Positions 8,717 through 20,022 are shown, counted from the stretch's first letter. The stretch: DNA of 64,000 nucleotides from Clostridium pasteurianum BC1 (GCF_000389635.1 NC_021182.1:2232001-2296000), one strand, 5' to 3'. The notes: generated by a model not told the origin, from the letters alone. A program made the numbers and translations.

Positions 8717-8805
8717 TTTATTTGTTTAATTTTTCATATGCTTTATTATAAATATAATATAATATTTTATGAATATTGATACTTTGAAAAATATATTTAT
8801 ACAGG

Positions 8806-8834
8806 TTGACAATTTAAAATTTTGGTGTTACGAT
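8806..8834 (+). promoter_or_regulatory. Likely promoter of ilvC
   Basis: TTGACA (8806-8811), 17 bases, TACGAT (8829-8834). The -10 lies within an inverted repeat GTGTTA (8825-8830) / TAACAC (8849-8854), a possible operator. This gives an AT-rich leader of about 300 bases up to ilvC, in which I see no T-box. Confidence 0.55.
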
Positions 8835-9121
8835 TTTGGAAAAGTTGATAACACTTTTAAAATGCATTAATTTCTAAGTTATGCATTTATTTATTGCGTA
8901 GTATAGTTAGTGAAATTTAATCATGTATTAAGGCATATTCAAATAAATAACTATAATTCTAGGCAATAAGTATGGTATTCCGAAATTTGTAAAAAAATAT
9001 AAAATATATTAAAAAAATAATTTTTTTATAAAAAATACAAATTAAAAGCTTTTTAATTGTGCGTCAAATGTAGTAAAATAATAAATAGTATCAGCTCATA
9101 AAAAATTTAAAAATTTTTTAA

Positions 9122-10150
<1,029 letters not shown>

Positions 10151-10195
10151 AACATAATTTAACATAATAAAAATATTTAAATATAGTATTTTCAG

Positions 10196-10236
10196 AAAAC
10201 CAAGTTTAATAATTAAAAAATAAACTTGGTTTTTTA
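10196..10236 (+). terminator. Terminator of ilvC
   Basis: AAAACCAAGTTTA / TAAACTTGGTTTTT with an AT-rich loop and a T-run, so ilvC and leuCDB are separate transcripts. Confidence 0.9.
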
Positions 10237-10302
10237 ATATATTGAATATGTAAATTTATTAAATAATTAAAATATAAACATAATTATCAATTAAAGAGTT
10301 GG

Positions 10303-10317
10303 AATATACTGAATATT
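10303..10317. promoter_or_regulatory. CodY-like palindrome upstream of leuC
   Basis: AATATACTGAATATT matches the CodY consensus at 12 of 15 positions and is itself palindromic. It lies about 210 bases before leuC. The rest of 10237-10527 is AT-rich leader with no other structure I can support. Confidence 0.35.
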
Positions 10318-10527
10318 GAAATTATAAGAAAAATATAATACTATATTCTAGAGATCAATTGTTTTTGAAATAACCTATAGTTATAACAGACATAATTAAT
10401 ATGTATTTTAATTATACAATAGAAAAGTTTATAATAGTATATAGTGTAGTTTAGAATATAGTGGAAAACTGATTATTATATAAAATTATTATTAAATATA
10501 GTCTTAAACCCAAGGAGGAAAAGAAAT

Positions 10528-11796
10528 ATGAAAAAGGGCATGACAATGACGCAAAAGATAATAGCAGCGCATGCAGGTCTAGATTATGTTGAGGTAGGAC
10601 AATTAGTAAATGCTAATGTAGATCTAGTTTTAGGTAATGATATTACCAGTCCTGTAGCTATTAAAGAATTTAGAAAATTAGGACTTGATAAAGTCTTTGA
10701 TAAAAATAAAATAGCCTTAGTACCAGATCATTTTACACCTAATAAAGATATAAAGTCTGCTGAACATTGTAAAATGGTGAGAGAATTTGCACAGGAGATG
10801 GAAATAGTAAACTATTTTGAAGTGGGAGAAATGGGTATTGAGCATGCACTTTTACCTGAAAAAGGACTTACAATTCCTGGAGATATAGTTATAGGAGCAG
10901 ATTCACATACCTGTACCTACGGAGCATTAGGGGCTTTTTCTACAGGAGTAGGTAGTACAGACATGGCTGTTGGAATGGCAACAGGAAAGGCTTGGTTTAA
11001 AGTACCAGAAGCAATAAAATTTGTTTTAAAGGGTAAGTTTAATAAATGGGTAAGTGGTAAGGACCTTATTCTTCACATAATTGGAATGATAGGGGTAGAT
11101 GGTGCCCTTTATAAATCCATGGAATTTGTAGGAGAAGGCTTAAAAGAGATATCAATGGATGGTAGATTTACCATAGCAAACATGGCTATTGAAGCTGGAG
11201 CAAAAAATGGAATATTCCCAGTAGATGAAAAAGCTATAGAGTATATAGAGGGTAGAACAAATAGAGAATGGAAAATATTTGAGGCTGATGAGGATGCTGA
11301 ATATTCAAGAGTAATTGAAATAGACTTAGGTGAAGTAAAGCCAACAGTTTCCTTCCCGCATTTGCCAGACAATACAAGAACTATAGACAATGTAGGAGAT
11401 GTAAAAATAGACCAAGCTGTTATAGGTTCCTGTACTAATGGACGAATAGAGGATTTAAGAGTTACAGCAGAAATTTTAAAAGGTAGAAAAGTTAAAAAGG
11501 GAGTAAGACTTATAATACTTCCAGGAACCCAAAGTATATATCTTCAGGCTATAGAAGAAGGTCTTGCAAAAATATTTATTGAAGCTGGAGCAGTACTTAG
11601 TACGCCAACTTGCGGACCATGTCTTGGAGGGTATATGGGTATACTTGCAAAAGGTGAGAGAGCAATATCTACCACAAATAGAAACTTTGTAGGCAGAATG
11701 GGACATCCTGAAAGCGAAGTATATTTAGCTAGTCCGGCAGTAGCAGCAGCATCTGCATTAGCAGGAAAAATTGTTTCACCAGAGGAGGTATTATAA
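10528..11796 (+). CDS. leuC: 3-isopropylmalate dehydratase, large subunit
   Basis: A 422-residue aconitase-family subunit. The three cysteines holding the [4Fe-4S] cluster are C302 (GSCTNG) and C362/C365 (TCGPCLGG); [11 protein letters not shown] near residue 124 is also diagnostic. With LeuD it isomerises 2-isopropylmalate to 3-isopropylmalate in leucine synthesis. The length (about 420, not 465) and separate small subunit fit the shorter LeuC subtype of clostridia and archaea. The start follows AAGGAGG with eight bases spacing. The stop overlaps the leuD start by one base. leuA is not in the window. Confidence 0.95.
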   Translation: MKKGMTMTQKIIAAHAGLDYVEVGQLVNANVDLVLGNDITSPVAIKEFRKLGLDKVFDKNKIALVPDHFTPNKDIKSAEHCKMVREFAQEMEIVNYFEVGEMGIEHALLPEKGLTIPGDIVIGADSHTCTYGALGAFSTGVGSTDMAVGMATGKAWFKVPEAIKFVLKGKFNKWVSGKDLILHIIGMIGVDGALYKSMEFVGEGLKEISMDGRFTIANMAIEAGAKNGIFPVDEKAIEYIEGRTNREWKIFEADEDAEYSRVIEIDLGEVKPTVSFPHLPDNTRTIDNVGDVKIDQAVIGSCTNGRIEDLRVTAEILKGRKVKKGVRLIILPGTQSIYLQAIEEGLAKIFIEAGAVLSTPTCGPCLGGYMGILAKGERAISTTNRNFVGRMGHPESEVYLASPAVAAASALAGKIVSPEEVL

Positions 11797-12290
11797 TGGA
11801 GGCAAAGGGTAAAGTTTTAAGATATGGAGATAATGTTGATACAGACGTTATAATTCCTGCAAGATATTTAAATTCATCAGATCCAAAGGAACTTGCAAAA
11901 CACTGTATGGAAGACCTGGATGTAAATTTCTTAGAAAAATTAAATAAAGGTGATATAGTAGTTGCAGACAAAAATTTTGGCTGTGGATCTTCAAGGGAGC
12001 ACGCACCTATAGCACTAAAGGCAGCAGGAGTGTCTTGTGTTGTAGCTAAGAGTTTTGCAAGAATATTCTATAGAAATTCTATAAATATAGGTTTCCCAAT
12101 ACTTGAATGTGATGATGCTGTGGATGATGCAAAAGATGGACATGAACTTGAAGTTGATTTTACTACGGGCATAATAAAAAACATTACTTTAGGCAAAGAA
12201 TATAAAGCTCAAGCTTATCCACAGTTTATGATAGATATTATGGAAAATGAAGGTTTGATAAATTGTGTTAAAAATGGAAGCTTCAAATAA
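11796..12290 (+). CDS. leuD: 3-isopropylmalate dehydratase, small subunit
   Basis: A 164-residue swivelling-domain subunit that closes over the LeuC active site. Typical features are [15 protein letters not shown] at residues 11-25 and [12 protein letters not shown], the substrate-recognition loop, near residue 60. It is translationally coupled to leuC (TAATG overlap) behind GAGGAGG inside the leuC 3' end. Cytoplasmic, leucine pathway. Confidence 0.95.
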   Translation: MEAKGKVLRYGDNVDTDVIIPARYLNSSDPKELAKHCMEDLDVNFLEKLNKGDIVVADKNFGCGSSREHAPIALKAAGVSCVVAKSFARIFYRNSINIGFPILECDDAVDDAKDGHELEVDFTTGIIKNITLGKEYKAQAYPQFMIDIMENEGLINCVKNGSFK

Positions 12291-12453
12291 TAGAAATAGA
12301 TACAATTCTGTTATTTTTGCAAATAAATATTAATAGCAATTTTGCTGATTATTGGTATGAATTTAAAGCCATATAAGCTTATAGTAGTAAGAATATTTAA
12401 TTTCAGTGGAAGTAAGATAAAGTGAATATGCAGTATAAGGAGATTGATCATAG

Positions 12454-13527
12454 ATGAATGAATTCAAAATTGCAGTTATACCTGGGGATGGAATAGGGCC
12501 AGATATTATGAGAGAAGCTGTAAAGGTAATGACTAAGGTTGGAAAAAAATACGATACGAAATTTGATTTTGTGGAAGTTAAGGCAGGTGGAGCTGCTATA
12601 GATGCCTATGGTAATCCACTTCCTAAAGAAACAATAGATGAATGTAAAAGCAGTACTGCTGTACTTTTAGGTGCTGTAGGAGGACCAAAATGGGATAATC
12701 TTGAAGGCTCCAAAAGGCCAGAAAGAGCTCTTCTTGGATTACGTGGTGCACTTGGATTATATGCAAATCTAAGACCTGCTAAGGTTTATAACGTATTAAA
12801 ATCTGCATCACCTTTAAAAAATGAAATAATAGATGAAGGCGTTGATCTGTTAGTAGTAAGAGAGCTTATAGGCGGTATATATTTTGGTGACAGAGGTACC
12901 AAAGAGATAAATGGAGTAGAAACAGCTTATGACACAGAAAAATACAATGTAGATGAAGTTAAAAGAATAGCACATTCTGCTTTTAAAGCTGCCATGAAGA
13001 GGAAAAAGAAAGTTACTTCAGTGGATAAAGCCAATGTACTTGATGCATCAAGATTATGGAGGAAAACTGTAAACGAAGTAGCTAAAGAATATCCAGAGGT
13101 AGAATTAAATCATTTGTATGTTGATAACACCGCCATGCAGCTTGTTAGAAAGCCTTCCCAATTTGATGTTATATTAACAAACAATATATTTGGAGACATA
13201 CTATCAGATGAAGCCTCTATGATAACGGGTTCCATAGGAATGCTGGCATCTTCAAGCATAAGAGAAGATAGCTTCGGAATGTATGAGCCTATACATGGTT
13301 CTGCACCAGATATAGCAGGACTAGATATAGCTAATCCTCTTGCACAGATACTTTCAGCTGCCATGCTTATGGAATATTCATTGAATATGTCAGAAGCAGC
13401 AAGAGATGTGGAAGCAGCAGTGGAAAAGGTATTAAATGCTGGATATAGAACAGCAGATATATATACTGAAGGAACTAAAAAAGTGGGAACTTCAGAAATG
13501 GGAAAATTAGTTCTTGAACAAATATAG
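12454..13527 (+). CDS. leuB: 3-isopropylmalate dehydrogenase
   Basis: A 357-residue NAD-dependent decarboxylating dehydrogenase of the isocitrate/isopropylmalate family. It converts 3-isopropylmalate to 2-oxoisocaproate. Signatures are PGDGIGPDI at the N-terminus, [16 protein letters not shown] near residue 90, the catalytic Tyr/Lys region, and the metal-binding [21 protein letters not shown] stretch near 245. The start at 12454 follows AAGGAG. It is separated from leuD by 163 bases with no visible terminator, so it is probably the third gene of the leuCDB operon. Confidence 0.95.
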   Translation: MNEFKIAVIPGDGIGPDIMREAVKVMTKVGKKYDTKFDFVEVKAGGAAIDAYGNPLPKETIDECKSSTAVLLGAVGGPKWDNLEGSKRPERALLGLRGALGLYANLRPAKVYNVLKSASPLKNEIIDEGVDLLVVRELIGGIYFGDRGTKEINGVETAYDTEKYNVDEVKRIAHSAFKAAMKRKKKVTSVDKANVLDASRLWRKTVNEVAKEYPEVELNHLYVDNTAMQLVRKPSQFDVILTNNIFGDILSDEASMITGSIGMLASSSIREDSFGMYEPIHGSAPDIAGLDIANPLAQILSAAMLMEYSLNMSEAARDVEAAVEKVLNAGYRTADIYTEGTKKVGTSEMGKLVLEQI

Positions 13528-13552
13528 ATAAGAAAAATTATATTAAGCATAT

Positions 13553-13600
13553 AATCACTATCAAAATTTATTCTTTAAAGTTTTGATAGTGATTTTTTAT
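13553..13600 (+). terminator. Terminator of leuCDB
   Basis: AATCACTATCAAAA / TTTTGATAGTGATT with a 12-base loop and a T-run. Confidence 0.9.
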
Positions 13601-13615
13601 TTATACAGCTCCAAT

Positions 13616-14004
13616 TTAACTAATTATCGAAATTAACATTTTTATTGCTACAGCTAGGGACATGCTTATAAATACAGGTTTTATTATCTTAGCACCTTTA
13701 AGTAAAGCAAGTCTTGTACCTAATTTTGCACCAAAAATCATGCAAATTGCTACGGGAATTGCTAAAACATAATTTACTTGTCCATGTACTGCAAATAATA
13801 TGTACCTAAAGCTAATCTAGTAGGAAGCCCAACCAGTAAAAAAGCAGGAAGACTTATTAAACCACCGCCCCCAGCAATTGAATCTACAGCGGCTGCAATA
13901 AAACCGAATATGCACAATAATGCCAATGTACTTAGATTTATTTGAGTAGATATGTTTTTTGCAAGTGTAAGCACAGGATAATTATATAGTTGTAAAAGAT
14001 ACAT
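13616..14004 (-). pseudogene. TauE/SafE-family permease, internally deleted
   Basis: The N-terminal part (14004 down to about 13800) reads as the first two membrane segments of a TauE/SafE sulfite/anion exporter (DSIAGGGGLISLPAFLLVGLP). The frame then runs to a stop at YLQYMDK. From about 13797 down, in another frame, the family's C-terminus resumes: HGQVNYVLAIPVAICMIFGAKLGT.. to a stop at 13616. The family is about 250 residues; roughly 130 from the middle are missing. The original start and AAAGGATG ribosome-binding site are intact. So this is a remnant left by an internal deletion, not a working transporter. Confidence 0.75.
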
Positions 14005-14078
14005 GTTATTAAGACATCCTTTCTATGTAGTAAGCTATATATTATTTTAACATAATTATAAAAAGGAAGTAAGGGACA

Positions 14079-14106
14079 TACTCCCACCTGTAGGAGGTGG
14101 GAGTAT
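14079..14106. repeat. Hairpin with ATACTCCCA / TGGGAGTAT arms, copy 1
   Basis: ATACTCCCACCT / AGGTGGGAGTAT around a short loop. It shares its outer arms with the hairpin at 17004-17031. It lies beyond the 3' end of the sulfatase gene but has no immediate T-run on either side. A 14-base palindrome ACAAAATATTTTGT sits at 14112-14125. Confidence 0.5.
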
Positions 14107-14142
14107 TCTACACAAAATATTTTGTACAATAGTAATTATTTT

Positions 14143-16059
14143 CTAGTTACCCGCCTTACTCTGGCTATCTTCCTGTAAAAACTTCTTCAGAAGATTGTGA
14201 TTTAAAATATCATCAGAATACTGAAGTTCCTTAAGCGTTGTATTCTTTTTGGCATTCAAATCCGGATTAGAGGGAATAACCTTTTTATTGGCAATATTAT
14301 AAAAGGTATTTGTCCAGGATACATAAAAAGTCTTTCCATCTGTAAAGGAACCATTTCTGAATTTTACGTCTCCCTCAGTACTGTTTAGCATATCTTTTCC
14401 AAGCATATATGTGTTAGGAAGATTATATAAATTAGCTATAGTAGGGAACAAATCTATTTGACCGGTATATAAATGATTTACTCCTTTGTTGGCATCCTCA
14501 GGGAAATGGATGAACATTGGAACCTTCTGGAGTTCATACCAATCTAAATCTGTTGGATTTTTAATACCCTCGAAATCATAGAGTGAAGGCATGTCATTTT
14601 TAGGGATAGCATAATGGTCTCCATATAACATAACAATAGAATTATTAAGCATGCCAGAGGCTTGAAGCTTATCTAAAAACATTCCAAGCTGTTGATCAGT
14701 ATAATGTATTCCCTTAAGATAATCACCGAATAGAGTATTATTATATTTGCCTGTATTAAAGGTTCCTGTAGTACCCTTAGCATATCCTTTTACATCATCA
14801 TAAGGATAATGGCTGCTTAAGGTTATGTTAAAAGCAAAATAAGGTTGAGAAAAAGTTTTTATTTTATCAAAGGCTTGGTTAAGGAAAGATTTATCGCTTA
14901 AACCAAGTCCCACATTCTCATTAAGGTTATATGTTCTTTCTCCATAAAAATCATCAAATTTTTCAGCCTTATACATTACATTTCTATTCCAAAAGCCTTC
15001 CTGAAAACCGTGTAATGCAGCAGTATAATATCCTTTATCATCCATTTCCTTAGCAAGAGAACTGTAGGAATCACCAGCATACATATAGTAAGCTGCACCA
15101 GAGGCTGCAGGATATAGTGAATTATTTGATAAGAACTCTGCATCTGAAGTATTTCCAGCTGCTACCTGGTAAAAGTAATTGTCAAAATACATACTTTTAT
15201 TTATCCATCTATTGAGATTAGGGGTTATTTCTTGACCATTAATCTTTTGATTTATTACAAATTGCTGTAAAGCTTCTACCTGGATTACTATTAAATTCTT
15301 GCCAGCAGCCGCGCCCTTAAAATTTGTTCCCGTAGAGGAATTTTTCTTTTCAAGATAAGCTTTTATTTCATCTTGTCTCTCTTGAGGCAATTTCTGCATA
15401 TTGGATACACTTGTCTTGATTACATTATAAGCGTCAAGTACATGAAAGTTTACTGTTCCAAGGTGCTGGGTGAGATAGATTCTGTTAAACATTGTAGATA
15501 TAAGGTTTGGCTGCTCTACAGATAAGTCATAGATTTTTTTCGCATCTATAGAGGTAAAAATGGCAAATACTACTAGAAACATGGCAAATCTTTTGAAAAA
15601 TTTTGGATTTGGTTTATCTACTCTCCTATAGAATCTTAGTAGTGGGATTAATATGAAAACATCTAAAAGATATAGGAAATCAGTAGGACTTATAAGTTGT
15701 TTTACACTGGCGCCAACGCCTCCTAAAAGAAAGCCGTTTCTCACAACTCCAAGAGATATTACATCTTTAAAATACCTATAATAAACAGTGTCCACAATTA
15801 TAAGTAGGCTTATAATTATATTAAATATATAGAGAAGTCTTGTCCTAGTATTATTTTTAAAAATTAAAGCAATGCTTCCAAGAATAGCTACAGAAGATAT
15901 GATAGCTGCACTAACATAAAAATAGCTAAAATATGTAGGGGAAATAGATTTATCGAAATTAAAGGCTTTTATTGATAATATAATTACAAAATAAATTATA
16001 TCTAAATTATTAATGAAAAATTTTTTGATTTTTTCTGCAATGTTATTGTTTATGTACAT
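14143..16059 (-). CDS. LtaS-type phosphoglycerol transferase (membrane sulfatase)
   Basis: A 638-residue protein of the lipoteichoic acid synthase family. Five N-terminal membrane helices (about residues 20-175) lead into an extracellular sulfatase-fold domain from about 253. Expected metal and nucleophile residues are E262 (IVIQVEALQ), T304 (GNTSDAEF) and the later GDHYAIP Asp/His pair. The family moves glycerol phosphate from phosphatidylglycerol onto a glycolipid or glycan outside the cell. I cannot tell whether this copy is the main LTA synthase or a paralogue. The start follows GGGGGTT. The gene stands alone on the - strand. Confidence 0.88.
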   Translation of the reverse strand: MYINNNIAEKIKKFFINNLDIIYFVIILSIKAFNFDKSISPTYFSYFYVSAAIISSVAILGSIALIFKNNTRTRLLYIFNIIISLLIIVDTVYYRYFKDVISLGVVRNGFLLGGVGASVKQLISPTDFLYLLDVFILIPLLRFYRRVDKPNPKFFKRFAMFLVVFAIFTSIDAKKIYDLSVEQPNLISTMFNRIYLTQHLGTVNFHVLDAYNVIKTSVSNMQKLPQERQDEIKAYLEKKNSSTGTNFKGAAAGKNLIVIQVEALQQFVINQKINGQEITPNLNRWINKSMYFDNYFYQVAAGNTSDAEFLSNNSLYPAASGAAYYMYAGDSYSSLAKEMDDKGYYTAALHGFQEGFWNRNVMYKAEKFDDFYGERTYNLNENVGLGLSDKSFLNQAFDKIKTFSQPYFAFNITLSSHYPYDDVKGYAKGTTGTFNTGKYNNTLFGDYLKGIHYTDQQLGMFLDKLQASGMLNNSIVMLYGDHYAIPKNDMPSLYDFEGIKNPTDLDWYELQKVPMFIHFPEDANKGVNHLYTGQIDLFPTIANLYNLPNTYMLGKDMLNSTEGDVKFRNGSFTDGKTFYVSWTNTFYNIANKKVIPSNPDLNAKKNTTLKELQYSDDILNHNLLKKFLQEDSQSKAGN

Positions 16060-16443
16060 TAGTATATGAACCCCCTATTAAAATAAACTATACAAAAGTA
16101 TACTATTATAGTATAACTTTAAACTATGTATAGAATAAAAATAAAATGTAAAATATTTTGTAAATGAATATTTAGTAAATGAATATTTAGTAATATAATA
16201 ATTCTTACATATTATAGTCAAAAAAATTAATAATATCAAGTGTAAATGTTACAGTATATTTAACAAATATGTGTTTACATATGACATATACTATTGCATA
16301 ATAATGTTATGAATATATGTATAAGCTGTATTTTTATAATATATTTCGATGCTGAACAGTAATTTATAAAGTTATGCATCAGCATAGATATACATAGAAT
16401 CAATCTGGAATTATAATATTAAATAATCAGGAGGATATGCTAA
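16060..16443. other. Divergent intergenic region
   Basis: 384 AT-rich bases between divergent genes, with no gene. It holds a tandem duplication of GTAAATGAATATTTA (16160-16174 and 16175-16189) and a hairpin ATGCTGA (16349-16355) / TCAGCAT (16379-16385). Confidence 0.5.
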
Positions 16444-16851
16444 ATGAGTATGGAAAAAGATAATGAAAACAAGGAAATTAAGGAAGAAAATATCACAGAG
16501 ATAGCCCCTGAGCAATCTAATGAGGTATCAGAAGTAGAAACAGGAGCTGTAGAAAAAGAGGAAGAAACTAAAGAAGAAATTAAAGTTGAAAAGGAAACAA
16601 ATTCTGTAAGTGGAAAGGATTCCTTTATAAGCATCGTAATAGATCAGGCTATTTCCTTAGGAATATCTGCAGCAGTATTATTTATTGCGGATTTAATTTT
16701 AAGACTTTTTGGACTGTATATTCAAGACAAAGAAGGCATGTTTATTATTCTCTTTGTAGTTGTTAACATAATCTATAACACAATAATGCATAAAGCAAAA
16801 GCATCAAGTACTTTTGGAGAAAAACTAGCACATTTAAAAATTACGAAGTAA
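16444..16851 (+). CDS. Small membrane protein with acidic N-terminus and RDD-like C-terminus
   Basis: 135 residues. The first 55 are highly charged (Glu/Lys-rich) and predicted disordered. Two hydrophobic segments follow (about 62-85 and 95-112). The C-terminus FGEKLAHLKI resembles the end of RDD-family domains (typically GKxLxGLxI). The start at 16444 is nine bases after AGGAGG. The function is not known. It neighbours the divergent LtaS-like gene, but no functional link is visible. Confidence 0.6.
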   Translation: MSMEKDNENKEIKEENITEIAPEQSNEVSEVETGAVEKEEETKEEIKVEKETNSVSGKDSFISIVIDQAISLGISAAVLFIADLILRLFGLYIQDKEGMFIILFVVVNIIYNTIMHKAKASSTFGEKLAHLKITK

Positions 16852-17003
16852 AATGTAAACAACTTTAAAAAGCAGTATGTAATTTCAGAATGTATAAATA
16901 TTTTTTATTAAATTTTGAGTCATTAATTTTAGTAAGTAATTTAATAAGCCAGTTCATAAGGTGAATTTTTATCTTAAAAATTTATCTGATGACTAACTGA
17001 TGT

Positions 17004-17031
17004 AATACTCCCATTGGACTTAATGGGAGTA
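17004..17031. repeat. Hairpin with ATACTCCCA / TGGGAGTAT arms, copy 2
   Basis: ATACTCCCATT / AATGGGAGTAT around GGACTT. The outer nine-base arms equal those at 14079-14106. No clear T-run follows, so a terminator role is uncertain. Confidence 0.5.
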
Positions 17032-17126
17032 TCTGCATTACTATTAGAAAGCACTGAAATTTAATAATAGATTACATAGAATTTTACAATGAAATAAAAG
17101 TAGAAATAACCTAGGAGAGATCAGGA

Positions 17127-18494
17127 TTGAGAAGACACGAAGAATATGAATTTGATGTAGTAGATGTAGAATTCCCGGGTATGGGTATTGCATACAGTGA
17201 AGATAGAAAAATATACATAAAAGGCGCCGTCCCAGGCCAAAAGGTTCTGGGAAAGGTTAAAAAATTAAAAAAAGAATATGGTGAAGCAAAACTTATAAAA
17301 GCACTTAATACCATTGAAGGAGAAGTGGAGCCTAAATGTGCCCACTTTGGAGTCTGTGGAGGCTGTACCCACCAATTTATTAATTATGATAAGCAAATAA
17401 GCCTAAAAGAAAAACAACTTTTGAAATTATTTAAGGATGCGGAAATAGATGATTTCATCTATGAAGGTATAGGTAGAAGTCCAAAGGAATTTGAATACAG
17501 AAATAAAATGGAATTCAGCTTTGGAGATATGGAAAAGGGTGGAGAGATTACTTTAGGCATGCACATGAAAAATAAAGCCTTTGGAATTATAAATGTGCAT
17601 GAATGCGCTCTTGTTCATAGAGATTTTAGAAGAATTTTAGATACTATTGTAAACTATTTTAGAGATAAAGAGTCAACTTATTATAAAATAATGAAAAGAG
17701 AAGGATACCTGAGAAACCTGGTAATCAGAAGGACAGAACACACAGGAGAAATTTTAGTTAATCTGGTAACCACTTCTCAAGGTTCCTTTGATAAAGAAGA
17801 AGTGGTTAAATTATTGCTGTCCTTGGATCTGGAAGCTAATATAGTTGGAATTCTTCATACTACTAATGATTCTTTTTCTGATGTGGTAGCAGCAGATAAA
17901 ATCGATATACTTTACGGAAGAGATTATATAATTGAAGAGGTACTTGGTCTTAAATTCAAAATATCACCACTGTCATTTTTTCAAACTAATACCCTGGGAG
18001 CTGAAAAACTCTATAGCATAGTTATGGACTTTGTAGGTGAAGCTGACTCAAAACTAATCTTTGACCTATACTGCGGTACAGGTACCATTGGCCAGATTGC
18101 AGCAGCTAAAAATGCAAAAAAAGTTATAGGTATTGAGCTCATAGAAGAAGCAGTAAAAGCTGCCAATGAAAATGCAAAGTTAAATAATTTAGATAACTGC
18201 AGCTTCATTGCAGGAGATGTAGCTAAAGTAATACAAGAGCTTCATGATAAACCGGATGTAATAATACTGGATCCACCAAGACCAGGCGTACATCCAAAGG
18301 CTTTAGATTACGTAATAAAATTTGATGCCAAGAAAATAGTATATGTTTCTTGTAATCCTAAGACACTAATGGTGGATCTTAGAAAGCTCATAGAGAGCGG
18401 ATATAAGGTGGAGAGAGTTAAGGGGATGGATATGTTCCCGATGACTGGGCATTTGGAGTGTGTGGTAGGAATACGTCGCAAAGATACCTTATAA
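17127..18494 (+). CDS. 23S rRNA (uracil-C5)-methyltransferase, RlmD/TrmA family
   Basis: 455 residues. An N-terminal TRAM-type RNA-binding domain (about 1-60) precedes an iron-sulfur cysteine set C71, C77, C80 (CGGC) and C160. The C-terminal part is a SAM methyltransferase with DLYCGTGTIG, LDPPRPG and the catalytic cysteine in YVSCNPKTL. The family methylates uracil C5 in 23S rRNA (or tRNA). Firmicute members are usually called RlmD or RlmCD-like, and the exact target is not decided here. It starts with TTG at 17127 behind GGAGA. It is the last clearly core-type gene before the island. Confidence 0.9.
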   Translation: MRRHEEYEFDVVDVEFPGMGIAYSEDRKIYIKGAVPGQKVLGKVKKLKKEYGEAKLIKALNTIEGEVEPKCAHFGVCGGCTHQFINYDKQISLKEKQLLKLFKDAEIDDFIYEGIGRSPKEFEYRNKMEFSFGDMEKGGEITLGMHMKNKAFGIINVHECALVHRDFRRILDTIVNYFRDKESTYYKIMKREGYLRNLVIRRTEHTGEILVNLVTTSQGSFDKEEVVKLLLSLDLEANIVGILHTTNDSFSDVVAADKIDILYGRDYIIEEVLGLKFKISPLSFFQTNTLGAEKLYSIVMDFVGEADSKLIFDLYCGTGTIGQIAAAKNAKKVIGIELIEEAVKAANENAKLNNLDNCSFIAGDVAKVIQELHDKPDVIILDPPRPGVHPKALDYVIKFDAKKIVYVSCNPKTLMVDLRKLIESGYKVERVKGMDMFPMTGHLECVVGIRRKDTL

Positions 18495-18725
18495 TCCTTG
18501 AATTTACTTACTTTGCAAGCTTTAATAACTTTAATACAAATGGTGATGATTTTAAGAATAAAGAAGTCATTCAGGGTGTTAAGGTTAGAATTGGTATTTA
18601 ATATGTTGTAAGTGGAGATGTCATTGCAAACTCAATATAAAGAAGTGAGTTAGATTAAATCCTTAGATTAAATGCTATTACAGCAGATAAGTGCTGAAAT
18701 TTTTAAGAACTATATTGATGATTAT
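18495..18725. other. Intergenic junction between core genome and island
   Basis: No complete gene. A short open stretch ending GVKVRIGI before a stop near 18600 may be the decayed tail of a lost gene, but I do not recognise it. Confidence 0.3.
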
Positions 18726-18768
18726 AGATACATTTGTAAAAATTATTTTTACAAATGTATCTTTTTTT
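18726..18768 (+). terminator. Strong hairpin/terminator upstream of the Xre operon
   Basis: AGATACATTTGTAAAAA / TTTTTACAAATGTATCT with a 4-base loop and a T-run. It ends about 40 bases before the Xre start, so it may also bear on that operon's control. Confidence 0.8.
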
Positions 18769-18808
18769 ACACTTATGGCATATAATATAACTACAGGAGG
18801 TGTTAAAT

Positions 18809-19213
18809 ATGAACGTAACAAGTATTTATAATGAAGACCAATTGAAAGCATTTATTTATGATAATAGATTAAAAATAGGTGAAAATCTTCTTAAGCTTAT
18901 AAATGATAATGGCCATACAAAATCCTCATTTGCAAAATTGACTGGCATTTCAAGGCCAACCATTGATAAGTTGATAAAGGGTGACATAGATAATAATACA
19001 ACTTTAAAAACACATGTAGATAAGATTTTAAATACTCTTAATATAAGGTTAGAAGAATTGATAAGTTTCACTAATGAAGAAACAATTAATAGTGAAGTAA
19101 TGATTGCATCTAATAATGCACCAGATAACCATAAAATAAGTGACAGTGCAAAAAGAATATTCTCAATCATTAATGATATAGTTGATCTTTGCGAAGTTTA
19201 TTGTGATAAGTAG
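18809..19213 (+). CDS. Xre-type HTH protein, likely antitoxin/repressor
   Basis: 134 residues with a helix-turn-helix at about 40-60 (KSSFAKLTGISRPTIDKLIKG) of the Xre/Cro type. It starts at ATG 18809, eight bases after AGGAGG (18795-18800); a GTG at 18800 overlaps that box and is rejected. The next two genes follow at 8 bases and by overlap, so the three form one operon. In Xre plus ImmA/IrrE arrangements the Xre protein is usually an autorepressor cleaved or controlled by the protease. Confidence 0.75.
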   Translation: MNVTSIYNEDQLKAFIYDNRLKIGENLLKLINDNGHTKSSFAKLTGISRPTIDKLIKGDIDNNTTLKTHVDKILNTLNIRLEELISFTNEETINSEVMIASNNAPDNHKISDSAKRIFSIINDIVDLCEVYCDK

Positions 19214-19221
19214 GTGAGAAA

Positions 19222-20022
19222 ATGTCTAAATATATAACATCCTTTAATTTAGATGAAGTTATAGATGAAAATAAAAAAATAAAAAGTGAAATTGATAACC
19301 TAAAAAGCCACTTTTTTATTAATTATAATAAAATAGGAATACTAGGAGCGGATAAGCTTGTCTTTGAAACTTTAAAAAGGAACCATACTTTTTTACAAAT
19401 TCCTATACCAGACGAATATTATGGTGGAGCTATAATAGTAAGGGGCAATTTAAAAATTTCTTTAATTAATTCAGCTAGACCACGAGTTTATCAATATTTT
19501 GTGGCATGGCATGAGATTTATCACTTACTTTATGATACTAATCTAACTAAAGGCGAACATGTTATACAAGCAGAAGAAATGGAGTTAAATGAAAGAAAGG
19601 CAGATTATTTTGCAGCCAAAATGCTTTTAGGAGATGTTTATAAATATTATTATTCATTAGAAGATGATGAATTTATAAATAAAATTGCTAGATGTATAGA
19701 TGTTTTTAAGGCACCATATAAAGCGGTACTAATAGAACTGTATGAAGAGGCAGTGACAATTTATAATGATTTGAAACTAAAAAAATTGATAAAGGACAAT
19801 TTTGATAAAAAGACGAGTAATTTAATAGAGGTTTTTGAGAAATTAGAATTAGATACTGATTTACTCAAACCTTCTAATATAATAAGCTTTGGAAACCTTG
19901 ATAGGAAAATAGAGTTACTATCTAAAGAGGAAAATGATGTAGAATACCACAATGATAACATAAAATTTCTTAAACAATTGAGGGATATGATAAAAAAGGA
20001 GTTAACCTATGAAGAAGATTAA
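19222..20022 (+). CDS. ImmA/IrrE-type zinc metallopeptidase
   Basis: 266 residues with the zinc motif HEIYH at 97-101 and the following NERKADYFAAKMLL segment (third ligand Glu about 124), the hallmark of ImmA/IrrE (COG2856) proteases. Such enzymes cleave or destabilise partner HTH repressors. It starts 8 bases after the Xre gene, and its last 14 bases overlap the PIN-like gene. The C-terminal third (about 170-266) is helical and charged and belongs to no family I recognise. Its substrate is probably the upstream Xre protein. Confidence 0.8.
   Translation: MSKYITSFNLDEVIDENKKIKSEIDNLKSHFFINYNKIGILGADKLVFETLKRNHTFLQIPIPDEYYGGAIIVRGNLKISLINSARPRVYQYFVAWHEIYHLLYDTNLTKGEHVIQAEEMELNERKADYFAAKMLLGDVYKYYYSLEDDEFINKIARCIDVFKAPYKAVLIELYEEAVTIYNDLKLKKLIKDNFDKKTSNLIEVFEKLELDTDLLKPSNIISFGNLDRKIELLSKEENDVEYHNDNIKFLKQLRDMIKKELTYEED

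Noticed and set aside
8825-8854. GTGTTA/TAACAC repeat as a Rex (redox) operator at ilvC
   Set aside because: The spacing and sequence do not fit the Rex consensus; kept only as a possible operator.
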